Below are positions 8,129 to 15,654 of a stretch of 20,738 bases of DNA, piece by piece. Position 1 is the stretch's first letter; each line of letters opens with the position of its first letter. Position numbers and translations under genes: made by a program. The DNA comes from CAVORB01 sp964395315 (GTDB lineage: Bacteria > Pseudomonadota > Gammaproteobacteria > Chromatiales > Chromatiaceae), in assembly GCA_964395315.1 (NCBI GenBank), contig CAYNBI010000069.1:1-20738 (forward strand), in the 5' to 3' direction. The notes beneath the pieces are model-generated. The model was not told where the DNA came from. It worked only from the letters and a program-made list of their open reading frames with translations, and ran no database searches.

Positions 8129-9394
8129 TCAGATCAGCCCGGCGAAGGGCTGCACCAGCACGCGATCGCCCGGCTCCAGGTCCCCCTGTCGCTCCGGCAG
8201 CACCATGAAGCAGTCCGCCAGGCTCATGGAGCGCAGCACGCCCGAGCCCTGACGCCCTGCCAGCGCCACCGTCACCCCGCCATCGGCTCCCCGGCCCAGC
8301 ACTCCGCGCGGGAACTCCGTTCTGCCGGGACGCTTGCGCAAGCGGCTGACGCACTCCGCCGAGAACAGCAGCGGCGGCTCCTCTCGCCCGGTCATGAGCT
8401 TGACCAGGGCCGGCCGCGCGAACTGATAGAAGGTCACCATCACCGCCACCGGATTGCCCGGCAGGCCGAAGAAGAGGGCGTTCTCGACGCGGCCAAAGGT
8501 CAGGGGCCGGCCGGGCTTCATGGCGATCTTCCAGAAGCTCACCCTGCCGATGCGCGCCAGTAACCCGCGAACGTAATCCGCCTCGCCCACGGACACGCCG
8601 CCGGAGGTGATGACCACATCCGCGTCCGCCGCCGCACGCCGCAGGGTCGCCTCCAGCAGGTCCGGATCGTCCCGGACCACCCCGAGATCCAGCACATCCA
8701 CGCCCAGGCGAGCGAGCATCCCGTAAAGGGTGTAGCGGTTGCTGTCGTAGACCTCCCCTTCGCCGAGCACCTGACCGACGGAGCGCAACTCATCGCCGGT
8801 CGAGAAAAAGGCGACCCGCGGACGGCGGCGCACCGCGACCTCTGCGATACCCAGGGAGGCGAGGAGCCCGAGGTCCGCCGGGGTCAGGGTCCGCCCCGCC
8901 TCGAAAACGGCATCTCCGGCGGCGATGTCCTCCCCCGCCTGACGCACGTTCTGCCCCGTCCTCTGGCCTGCGGCGAATCGCACCCCCCCGCCCGACTCAG
9001 CCGCCTGCTCCTGCATCACCACCGTATCCGTCCCCGCGGGCATGGGCGCCCCGGTCATGATGCGCACGCACTGATCCGGCCCCACCTCGCCGCGAAAGGG
9101 GTGTCCCGCCAGGGCCTCACCAGCGAGCGCCAGCTCGGTCGTGCCGCGCGGGGAAAGACTCGCGCCCGCCAGGGCGTAGCCGTCCATGGCCGAGTTGGTG
9201 TGAGAAGGGACGTTCGCTGGCGAGACCACCGCCTCCGCCAGTGTCCGGCCCAGTGCGTCGCGCAGCGCGAGGCGTTGGCTGAAGGCGATCGGGACGATCT
9301 GCTCCAGGATGCGGCGCCGCGCATCGTCCACGCTCAGGGATCCGGGATCCCGGGCGTCGGCACAACTCGGCTGCGGGAGGATGTCTGAAGGCAT
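8129..9394 (-). CDS. moeA: Molybdopterin molybdenumtransferase MoeA
   Basis: This 421-residue protein inserts molybdate into adenylylated molybdopterin in the last common step of molybdenum cofactor synthesis. The length is usual for MoeA. Visible motifs are PSHTNSAMDGYAL (MDGYA at 70-74), RIMTGAPMPAGTDTVVMQE, the MoCF-domain STGDEL (198-203) with YDSNR, TSGGVSVGEADYV (263-275), MKPGRPLTFG and FGLPGNPVAV, then the C-terminal beta-barrel domain. The frame is open to a GTG at 9409, but the ATG at 9394 is preferred because GGAG lies at a proper distance (GGAGAAGCGAGAC before ATG). No other moa/mob/mod gene is in the window, so it stands alone. It is divergent from the DsrE-like gene. Confidence 0.95.
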   Translation of the reverse strand: MPSDILPQPSCADARDPGSLSVDDARRRILEQIVPIAFSQRLALRDALGRTLAEAVVSPANVPSHTNSAMDGYALAGASLSPRGTTELALAGEALAGHPFRGEVGPDQCVRIMTGAPMPAGTDTVVMQEQAAESGGGVRFAAGQRTGQNVRQAGEDIAAGDAVFEAGRTLTPADLGLLASLGIAEVAVRRRPRVAFFSTGDELRSVGQVLGEGEVYDSNRYTLYGMLARLGVDVLDLGVVRDDPDLLEATLRRAAADADVVITSGGVSVGEADYVRGLLARIGRVSFWKIAMKPGRPLTFGRVENALFFGLPGNPVAVMVTFYQFARPALVKLMTGREEPPLLFSAECVSRLRKRPGRTEFPRGVLGRGADGGVTVALAGRQGSGVLRSMSLADCFMVLPERQGDLEPGDRVLVQPFAGLI

Positions 9395-9443
9395 GTCTCG
9401 CTTCTCCACGGTGACGTCACCCGAGCGGCACGCGCCCAGCTGC

Positions 9444-9472
9444 TTGCTATCCGTTCCCGGACGACCTATTTA
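9444..9472 (+). promoter_or_regulatory. Weak sigma70-like promoter candidate for the DsrE-like gene
   Basis: TTGCTA (9444-9449) and TATTTA (9467-9472) are separated by 17 bp in a locally AT-richer stretch of the moeA/DsrE divergent region, about 110 bp before the chosen DsrE-like start. The match is modest (4/6 and 3/6 to consensus) and is given only as a candidate. Confidence 0.25.
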
Positions 9473-9582
9473 CTCTCGGGTGCGTGCTGCGATCAACGCC
9501 GAGTCATGACCGGCCGCGCAGGACAGGCACATCAGCGTCAATGATAAACAGATCGACCCACCAAGTCGGAGATTCCACCACG

Positions 9583-10110
9583 ATGATGAAGCTATTTCCC
9601 CCCGTCCTCTTCGCGGCTGCGGTATCGGCTGCCCCCATCGCCTCGGCCGCTGAAGGCATGAGCGGCATGTCAGGTATGAGCGGCATGGCTGGGGCGAGCG
9701 CCGAGGCCTCGCGCTATGGCAAGCAAAAGGTCGTCTATCACGTCAACACCTATGGCGGCAAAGAGCAGGAGGCCGCGCTGCGCAACATCCAGAACCACAT
9801 CAACGCCGTGGGCGCGGCAAACCTGGACCTCAGGGTGGTGATGCACGGAGACGGCATCTCGCTGTTGCTTACGCCCGACGCCGTTGAGGGCACCAAGATG
9901 AAGGAAGGCAACGCCAACCAGGAGATGGAGGCGCGCATCGCCGGCCTGAAGGACCAGGGGGTGAAGTTCGAGATCTGCGCCAACACCCTCAAGGGCCGCA
10001 ACGTCGAGTTGGCGGACCTGTACGACGCCAGCGAGACGGACATCGTACCCAGCGGCGTGGCCGAACTGGCGCACCTGCAGGCACAGGGATACACCTACAT
10101 CAAGCCCTGA
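9583..10110 (+). CDS. Secreted DsrE/DsrF-like protein with Met-rich N-terminus
   Basis: This 175-residue exported protein begins with a signal peptide (MMKLFPPVLFAAAVSAAPIASAAEG; likely cleavage after ASA or SAA). The mature N-terminus is a short tandem GMSGMSGMSGM with methionines at 26, 29, 32 and 35. The rest is a DsrE-fold domain: KVVYHVNTYGGKEQEAALRN, the GDGISLLL strand, and a single conserved Cys132 in FEICANTLKGRN before the DIVPSGVAELAHLQAQGY end. Related COG1416-type proteins are common in sulfur-metabolising bacteria and may carry or bind sulfur species; the function here is unproven. The ATG at 9583 is preferred over upstream in-frame ATGs (9484, 9541) because it gives a clean signal peptide and has GGAG 11 bp upstream. 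No operon partner is seen. The Met repeat suggests soft-metal binding, which is inference. Confidence 0.85.
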   Translation: MMKLFPPVLFAAAVSAAPIASAAEGMSGMSGMSGMAGASAEASRYGKQKVVYHVNTYGGKEQEAALRNIQNHINAVGAANLDLRVVMHGDGISLLLTPDAVEGTKMKEGNANQEMEARIAGLKDQGVKFEICANTLKGRNVELADLYDASETDIVPSGVAELAHLQAQGYTYIKP

Positions 10111-10211
10111 CCGGGCTTCGCGATCCGTGGCGCCAGGGACACGGCGCCCCTCCGCTAACGGCACTTCGCACTCATCGGCCCGACACCGGTAATCGAAGCT
10201 TCAAACCCTCT

Positions 10212-10268
10212 TTATTTTCCTGTAGTTATGGGACTATATTCTGCGAGGGCTTCGTCCGAGGGCGAAGC
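10212..10268 (+). promoter_or_regulatory. AT-rich promoter-like island and leader hairpin before a small ORF
   Basis: A short AT-rich island in otherwise GC-rich DNA holds TTATTT (10212-10217) and TATATT (10235-10240) at 17-bp spacing. It is followed by a hairpin GCTTCGTC (10249-10256), loop CGAG, GGCGAAGC (10261-10268), an 8-bp stem with one G-T pair. This is about 80 bp before the 77-residue ORF at 10346 and could be its promoter and leader. The -35 match is poor. Confidence 0.35.
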
Positions 10269-10345
10269 AAGCGCAAATCCGGCCTGTTGCGCCGCTACCA
10301 GGGATGTCCGAACACGCATAGCCGCTCAAGAACAGACTGCAGACC

Positions 10346-10579
10346 ATGAAACTCAAGGCACGGTCGACACGACTCGGGGGACGTTGGGTGAGCGCCTCGT
10401 TCATTCGCGAGGCCGTCATCCGGCCCGGAGAGGACGCGTCATCCAGCCTGCTGATCGACGGCACGCTTCTGCGACCGGATGACGCCGAGACCACGCACTA
10501 CGAGATCCTGGAGGCGACGGAAGAAGAGGTCGCCATGCTGAGCCGTTGCGGCTACCGCTTCGCATCGACGGACGGTTAG
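10346..10579 (+). CDS. Small hypothetical protein, 77 residues
   Basis: I do not recognise this protein. It is 77 residues, soluble, basic at the N-terminus (MKLKARSTRLGGRW) and acidic at the C-terminus (TEEEVAMLSRCGYRF). Residues 15-65 look like a compact alpha/beta domain with DGTLLRPDDAETTHYEILEATEEEVAML. It has no signal peptide or membrane segment and one Cys near the end. The upstream AT-rich island supports transcription in this direction, but the ribosome binding site is weak. Open frames on the other strand (10234-10494) and in another + frame (10228-10482) cover the same DNA and look less protein-like. A short inverted repeat, GCGATC (10579-10584) with GATCGC (10595-10600), follows the stop. 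The call is moderate. Confidence 0.5.
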   Translation: MKLKARSTRLGGRWVSASFIREAVIRPGEDASSSLLIDGTLLRPDDAETTHYEILEATEEEVAMLSRCGYRFASTDG

Positions 10580-10649
10580 CGATCATCCTGGGTCGATCGC
10601 CGATTCCCCACCGGGCCGGCCACGACCCGAGGCCTGAAACATCCCCATA

Positions 10650-12179
10650 TCACCGTATCGGATCCCACTCCTCGGTTTCTCCGTTGGCGAGGTCGTAACG
10701 CAGAATGCGACCGTTGTTGGTGTCGGCGATCAAGACCTGGCCGCCGACGACCGCCAACCCGCCGGGCTCGTTCATCCTCAGGCCCTCGCCCCCGTCATCC
10801 TTCCCGGGCCGCCCGTCCCCGAGCAGGCTGCTCAACTTGCCGCCATCCAGGTCCAGGCGCTTGAGCTTGTGATTGTACGTGTCCGCCACCAGAAGGCCGC
10901 CGTCGGCGGCGATGGCGACCCCGAGCGGGTGCTGAAGCCGCGCCTTGGCCAGGTCGCCGTCCCGGTCGCCGAAGTCGAACAGACCGCTTCCGACCAGCGT
11001 CCGCACGCGGCCCTGGGCCAGGTCGATCTCGCGGATCGCGGACGACTCTGGATCGGCGACGTAGAGCTTGCCGCCGCGCAGCGCCAGACCGCTCGGCTGG
11101 CTGAAAGTGGACCGCGCCAGGCTGCCGTCGGCGATACCCTCGCGGCCCGAACCGGCGAAGGGCGCCAGCGCGCCGGCGGTCAGGTCGAGGCGCCAGATCT
11201 GGTGTTCCCCGGCCATGGCGACGTAGAGTAAATCGCCATCCAGCGCCAGATCCCAGGGCGAGCGCAGGTTCGCGGCCAGTGGATCAGTGCCCTCGTGTTC
11301 GCGCAGCCCCTTTCTGCCGGACCCCGCGATCGTGGTCACTAATCCCGCGGCCAGGTCCACTCGGCGGATGGCGTGGTTTCCGGTATCGGCCACGTAGAGG
11401 ACGCCGTCGGGGGCGAAGGCGAGGCCACGAGGCGCCCGGAAACGCGCCGCCGCGAGGACGCCGTCCTCGAAGCCAGGCTCCCGCCCGCCCACCTCGTGCA
11501 GCACCCTGCCCTCTCGCGTCGTCACCAGAATGCGGTTCAGCAGGGTATCGCTGACCGCGATCCGGTCCTTGCCCACCGCGATCTTTTCGGGGGCGGCGAA
11601 CCAGCCCATGTCTCGGCCTGCCTGGACGAGACTCAGCGCAATGGGCGTCTCGTCAATGGCGTCGGGATACATCGCCAGCAGCTTCTCGATGGCCCGGCCG
11701 AGACGCTCCTCGTGACCCTCGCCGGCGACATCCCCGACATAGCCGCCAAGCGGGTCGATCACGGCCAAGGTCGGCCAGGCGCGCACCCCGTAGGCGCGCA
11801 TCATGCGGAACTCCGGATCGTTGACCACCGGCTCCGCCCGCTGGTAGCGGACAAGCACCTCCCGCAGCGTCTCGGGATTGGCCTCGTTGTCGAACTTCGG
11901 CGAGTGCACCCCGATCACCGCCAGCTTGTGGCCGAAACGCTCCCGCAACCTCGCCAGCTCATCCATGACGTGAATGCAGTTGATGCAGCCGTAGGTCCAG
12001 AAGTCCAGAATCACGACCTTTCCGCGCAGGTCCGCAAGGCTCAGGGGACGTTCCACGTTGAGCCATTGCAGGCCGGCGGGGAAGTCCGGTGCCGGCGGGA
12101 ACTCCGACCCGCGCTCCGCGCACGCGGCGAGGGGAAGGAGGGCAAGGAGCGCAGCCGCGATCCAGTGGGTTGGTATCAT
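10650..12179 (-). CDS. NHLRC2-like lipoprotein: thioredoxin domain plus NHL-repeat propeller
   Basis: This 509-residue exported protein has a lipoprotein-type signal (MIPTHWIAAALLALLPLAAC; lipobox LAAC, Cys20), so it is probably anchored to the outer membrane facing the periplasm. Residues about 35-165 form a thioredoxin-like domain: VVILDFWTYGCINCIHVMDEL with the CxxC pair C65/C68, VIGVHSPKFDNEANPETL, and the cis-Pro region VRAWPTLAVID (Pro136). From about residue 205 to the end come NHL repeats, with recurring GVLYVADTGNHAIRRVDL, GKLYVADPESSAIREIDL and GGLLVADTYNHKLKRLDL units, forming a beta-propeller. The arrangement and the CINC motif match NHLRC2 of animals and its bacterial relatives. 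The family's exact substrate is not established; thiol redox work is inferred. It stands alone, divergent from mgtE. Confidence 0.9.
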   Translation of the reverse strand: MIPTHWIAAALLALLPLAACAERGSEFPPAPDFPAGLQWLNVERPLSLADLRGKVVILDFWTYGCINCIHVMDELARLRERFGHKLAVIGVHSPKFDNEANPETLREVLVRYQRAEPVVNDPEFRMMRAYGVRAWPTLAVIDPLGGYVGDVAGEGHEERLGRAIEKLLAMYPDAIDETPIALSLVQAGRDMGWFAAPEKIAVGKDRIAVSDTLLNRILVTTREGRVLHEVGGREPGFEDGVLAAARFRAPRGLAFAPDGVLYVADTGNHAIRRVDLAAGLVTTIAGSGRKGLREHEGTDPLAANLRSPWDLALDGDLLYVAMAGEHQIWRLDLTAGALAPFAGSGREGIADGSLARSTFSQPSGLALRGGKLYVADPESSAIREIDLAQGRVRTLVGSGLFDFGDRDGDLAKARLQHPLGVAIAADGGLLVADTYNHKLKRLDLDGGKLSSLLGDGRPGKDDGGEGLRMNEPGGLAVVGGQVLIADTNNGRILRYDLANGETEEWDPIR

Positions 12180-12315
12180 GTCGATGTAGTCCCGTCTGAT
12201 TGACTGTTGGCAGGGCGATCGGGATCTGATCAGAGGGACCGCGCACGGAACCCGAAGTTTTCATCCCCCCGCTCGGACAGGCGAGATTCCCTTACCAGGA
12301 TACATCGAGGTGTGA

Positions 12316-13932
12316 ATGAGCGAGACAGATCAAACGCCGGCACGAACAGAGATCGACCTGGTCAGGCAGGCCCTGGAGAAAGGCAAGTCCAAGCGCATTC
12401 GCAAGATCCTGCAGGGCATGCACCCGGCCAAGATCGCGAGCCTGATCGAATCGCTGGAGCCCGCGCAACGTATCGCGGTGTGGCAGCAGGTCGCCGACGA
12501 CGCGGAACCGGCCGTGCTCGCCCATCTCGGGGAGGATCTGCGCGGAGCGCTGACCCAGGACCCGGAGGATGCGGCTGAGTCCCTGGAACCCGAGGCCCAA
12601 GCCCACACCCAGATCGCGCGGCTGCGCGATGCCCTGGAGCGGGGAAAGCTCAAGCGGGTCGGGCGCATGCTGCGCCAGATCCACCCTGCAAAGGCGGCGG
12701 GGCTGCTGGAATCATTGCCGCCCGGGGAACGCTCCACCGCATGGGAAATGGTGGACAGCGAGCGCGCCGGGCGCATCCTCGCGCACCTGCACCAAGAGGT
12801 TCGCGCGCGCCTGGCCCTCGAGATGGACCAGGAGGATTTGATCACCGCGGCGCGGACCCTGGACCTGGACGACCTGGTCGACCTGATCCAGGACCTACCG
12901 ACGGAAAAAGGCCGGGAACTGCTGCGCGCCATGGATCTGCGCGAGCGCGAGCAGCTCGAGGCCATGCTGTCGTACCCCGAAGACAGCGCGGGCGGGCTCA
13001 TGAACACCGATCAGATATCGGTGCGCCCGGGACTGCGTGTCGGCTCGGTGCTGCGCTACCTGCGCCTGCTCGAGGATCTGCCCGATCAAACCGACAAGCT
13101 CATGGTGGTCGACCGCCAGAACCGTTACCAGGGGGTGCTGAGGGTGCGCCGCCTGCTCACCAGCCGCCCGGAGCAACGGGTGAAGCAGGTGATGGACACC
13201 GAGTTTCCGGCCATCCCCGCTGACCTTCCCAGCCGTGAGGTGGCGCGACGTTTCGAGGACCTGGACCTGATCTCGGCGCCCGTCACCGACGCCGAGGGGC
13301 GTCTGCTCGGGCGCATCACCGTGGACGACGTGGTGGACGTGATTCGGGAGGAGTCGGAGCGCTCGCTCATGAACATGGCAGGGCTGGACGAGGAGGACGA
13401 CATGTTCGCCCCAGTGCTCACGAGCGCGCGGCGGCGGGCGGTCTGGTTGGGCATCAACCTGGTGACGGCCTTTCTCGCGGCCTGGGTCATCGGCCTGTTC
13501 GAGGGCACCCTGGAGAAAGTGGTCGCGCTGGCGGTGCTGATGCCGATCGTGGCAAGCATGGGCGGTATCGCCGGCAGCCAGACCCTGACCCTGGTGATCC
13601 GGGGACTTGCGCTCGGACAGGTCGAGCGGGGTAATGCGAACCTCCTGCTGTGGAAGGAGTTCGGAATCGGGGCCCTGAACGGGCTGATCTGGGCGCTGGT
13701 CGTCGCGGCGCTGGCCATCGTCTGGTTTGGGAGCTGGGAGATCGGCGGCATCATCGCCGCAGCCATCCTGCTCAACCTGCTGTGCGCCGCCCTGGCGGGC
13801 GTGGCCATTCCCTTGATCATGCGCCGCGTCGGCATCGACCCGGCGCTGGCCGGGAGCGTAGTCCTGACCACGGTGACGGACGTGGTGGGCTTCTTCGCCT
13901 TCCTCGGTCTCGCTACCCTGGTGCTGCTATGA
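12316..13932 (+). CDS. mgtE: MgtE-type Mg2+ transporter with duplicated N-domain
   Basis: This 538-residue protein is longer than the usual MgtE of about 450 because the N-terminal superhelical domain occurs twice: residues 14-79 and 101-166 share the pattern ALExGKxKR...HPAK...LIESL (about half identical over the first 39 positions). Then come a third helical part, the YPEDSAGGLM motif (220-229) and the CBS-domain pair (about 230-350) that senses cytosolic Mg2+. Five hydrophobic segments from 375 on form the pore, with ASMGGIAGSQTLTLVIR (413-429) and TTVTDVVGFF, whose Asp522 is at the position of the Mg2+-binding pore Asp. It imports Mg2+ and closes when Mg2+ is high. GAGG lies 5 bp before the ATG. 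It is monocistronic as far as visible. Confidence 0.95.
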   Translation: MSETDQTPARTEIDLVRQALEKGKSKRIRKILQGMHPAKIASLIESLEPAQRIAVWQQVADDAEPAVLAHLGEDLRGALTQDPEDAAESLEPEAQAHTQIARLRDALERGKLKRVGRMLRQIHPAKAAGLLESLPPGERSTAWEMVDSERAGRILAHLHQEVRARLALEMDQEDLITAARTLDLDDLVDLIQDLPTEKGRELLRAMDLREREQLEAMLSYPEDSAGGLMNTDQISVRPGLRVGSVLRYLRLLEDLPDQTDKLMVVDRQNRYQGVLRVRRLLTSRPEQRVKQVMDTEFPAIPADLPSREVARRFEDLDLISAPVTDAEGRLLGRITVDDVVDVIREESERSLMNMAGLDEEDDMFAPVLTSARRRAVWLGINLVTAFLAAWVIGLFEGTLEKVVALAVLMPIVASMGGIAGSQTLTLVIRGLALGQVERGNANLLLWKEFGIGALNGLIWALVVAALAIVWFGSWEIGGIIAAAILLNLLCAALAGVAIPLIMRRVGIDPALAGSVVLTTVTDVVGFFAFLGLATLVLL

Positions 13933-14365
13933 GTCCAGCATCAGCGTGATGACCCAGACCCGCCTCCACCACCGGCCAGTTCACCCACAACAAGGGACCC
14001 CTCGCAAGACCGGCGGCGTGTCGAAGCCTGCACTCGACGCGTTTCGGACCGTCCGACCACCGACGGACACGCGCCTTGCAGGCAGACTTGTCCCGCCGCA
14101 GTGGGCAAGGTTCAAGGGTGCCCTGCGCTAACCACTGATCCCGGGTGGTTTCGCGGCCACGTTGCCAGACAACCGCGACACTCGGAGAGGGCTGTCGGTG
14201 CCTCGGCCATAGCTCCCTTCTTGCGGCAGGGGGGCCCGGGCCGACGCGGAAGCTCGGCGTGCCAGCCGGGCTTCCGCCGGCCTGTGAGGAGTGGTGATGT
14301 CCAGCTTGCCGCGCCGTCGCCCCGTCTTCACGGCAGACACCGACATCTGGTCGCGAGAGCAGGCT
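13933..14365. other. Intergenic region without a supported gene
   Basis: These 433 bp lie between the convergent mgtE (+) and the small secreted protein gene (-). Open frames here (for example 13946-14131 on +, 14128-14382 on -) have arginine/proline-rich translations, no ribosome binding site and no recognisable domain. The only clear structure is the hairpin at 14246-14277. I see no tRNA, repeat array or insertion sequence. Confidence 0.7.
14246..14277. repeat. 13-bp inverted repeat (hairpin)
   Basis: GCGGAAGCTCGGC (14246-14258) pairs with GCCGGGCTTCCGC (14265-14277) around a 6-nt loop GTGCCA; the only non-Watson-Crick pair is G-U when read as + strand RNA. It lies between mgtE and the convergent secreted-protein gene and could stop or protect transcripts. 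There is no T-run on either side, so a canonical terminator is not claimed. Confidence 0.5.
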
Positions 14366-14668
14366 TCACCGGGACTGTACATCCGCGACCCGAGCCGCAG
14401 CCTGGTCGAGGCGCCAGGTGTACCCCGTGAGCTCGTAGTTCAGCGCAACTGGTCGACCATCCACGGACGCCATCACGGAAACCTCGGTCGGCGAGTGGAT
14501 GGCACGGTCTTCGACCGCAATGGCGGCGCCGGGGTACCGGCTCTCGAGAGCCTTGCAGACCAGCTCGGAGCTGGGACCTGTGTCTCCGATCTCCGGCGCA
14601 TCGGTCACGCAATTGGCGCTCGCGGTAACAGCGAACAGCAACAGGATGAGGGTAAGGGTTTTGTTCAT
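14366..14668 (-). CDS. Small secreted protein of unknown function, 100 residues
   Basis: I do not recognise a family. The protein has a good signal peptide (MNKTLTLILLLFAVTASANC, cleavage probably after ASA at residue 18), giving a mature protein of about 82 residues with two cysteines (C20, C38) that could form a disulfide in the periplasm. The mature part is GDTGPSSELVCKALESRYPGAAI followed by a beta-rich stretch (TEVSVMASVDGRPVALNYEL, YTWRLDQ). A very strong ribosome binding site, AAGGAGG 8 bp before the ATG, supports translation. It is transcribed away from the response regulator gene, with 290 bp between the two starts, and may share control elements with it. The overlapping + strand frame (14291-14716) has no such support. 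Confidence 0.75.
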   Translation of the reverse strand: MNKTLTLILLLFAVTASANCVTDAPEIGDTGPSSELVCKALESRYPGAAIAVEDRAIHSPTEVSVMASVDGRPVALNYELTGYTWRLDQAAARVADVQSR

Positions 14669-14750
14669 GGTCGCTTCCTCCTTCGTGTCTTACTTCGTCT
14701 TTTGAGCCAGACTTGAAAAACCGGATGGGACCGGCTCGATGCTCCATCCT

Positions 14751-14820
14751 CGGTACTAAGTCTGGCCGCGAAGGCGCGGATGGAGTATGCGACCGGCGGC
14801 GTAGGACTTAGGTCGTACCG
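14751..14820. promoter_or_regulatory. Interrupted inverted repeat, operator-like
   Basis: CGGTACTAAGTC (14751-14762) is mirrored by GACTTAG (14805-14811), a 4-nt insertion GTCG, and TACCG (14816-14820). A smaller hairpin, CCGCG (14766-14770) with CGCGG (14775-14779), lies inside. A third related site GTCCTAGTAC (14905-14914) is 8/10 identical in reverse to the left arm. The elements sit between the divergent secreted-protein and response-regulator genes and look like regulator binding sites, possibly for the regulator itself. Confidence 0.45.
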
Positions 14821-14958
14821 CTGGAAGGGCTTTCGCAACCGGCTGTGTTGCAAGCCTTTTGTGCAAGACGCGGGGGCGTTGCGCCGCAGGGGCCTGATAC
14901 CTGTGTCCTAGTACGCTCGAACCTGTCTTCGACCGAACGCGTTTGGAGGGACGGGGCA

Positions 14959-15654
14959 TTGAAAATTCTCGTCGCCGAAGATCATCCGCTGCTCCGGGAA
15001 GCCCTTGCGTACGTGCTCAGGGAACTGGATAGCGAGGTATGCGTCGTCGAAGCTGCAAACGGCGAGGAGGTGGTTAGGCTGACCGCCGGGCATGCCGATC
15101 TGGACTTGGTGCTGCTCGATATCTGCCTCCCCGGTGTGAGAGGGCTCGAGCTGTTCCAAGCTCTGCGCCAAGACCATCCGGCGCTGCCCGTAGTCGTGCT
15201 TTCGGCGATTGACGACCCGGATATCGTGAAAGCGGTGTTGGCGGGCGGAGCCATGGGGTTCGTCCCCAAGTCGTCACCTCGTCCGGTCATGGTCAACGCC
15301 CTGCGCCTTGTGCTTTCGGGAGGGCGCTATCTGCCGCCGGAGTTGATCGTGGGCGAGTGGGAGTCCATGGCGCACCGCGTCGAAGGCCCCGAGAAGCCGG
15401 CGCGGCCGTCGGTGGAGGATCTTGGACTGACCGAGCGCCAGCTGCAGGTACTCGCCCTCGTGGCCCAGGGCAAGTCCAACAAAGTGATTTGCCGCGAGCT
15501 CGGCCTCGCCGAGGCGACGGTGAAGATTCATGTCACGGCTATTCTCAAGGCGCTCAAGGTAGCCAGCCGCACCCAGGCGGTGGTGGCGATCAATCGCCTC
15601 GGTCTGAGCTTCGACTCGCCAACGCCGCGCGGGGGTCAGGGGGACGATCGCTGA
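14959..15654 (+). CDS. LuxR/NarL-family response regulator
   Basis: This 231-residue two-component response regulator has an N-terminal receiver domain: acidic pair E7/D8, phosphoacceptor Asp54 in LVLLDICLPG, switch Ser82 in VVLSAID and Lys104 in GFVPKSS. A linker to about residue 150 is followed by a LuxR-type helix-turn-helix (157-215: LTERQLQVLALVAQGKSNKVICRELGL, AEATVKIHVTAILKALK). The start is TTG at 14959, chosen because GGAGG lies 9 bp upstream and the protein then opens KILVAEDHPLLREAL; the frame stays open further upstream without domain content. It is convergent with the hybrid kinase and overlaps it by 65 bp, which makes that kinase the likely partner. It is probably a transcription activator; its targets are unknown. 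Confidence 0.93.
   Translation: MKILVAEDHPLLREALAYVLRELDSEVCVVEAANGEEVVRLTAGHADLDLVLLDICLPGVRGLELFQALRQDHPALPVVVLSAIDDPDIVKAVLAGGAMGFVPKSSPRPVMVNALRLVLSGGRYLPPELIVGEWESMAHRVEGPEKPARPSVEDLGLTERQLQVLALVAQGKSNKVICRELGLAEATVKIHVTAILKALKVASRTQAVVAINRLGLSFDSPTPRGGQGDDR

Noticed and set aside
6659..8563. 634-codon + frame crossing the N run
   Set aside because: Its continuity depends on unknown bases, and it is out of frame with aqpZ, whose protein is unambiguous.
13946..14131. 61-codon open frame after mgtE
   Set aside because: Arginine/proline-rich translation without similarity to anything I know and without a ribosome binding site.
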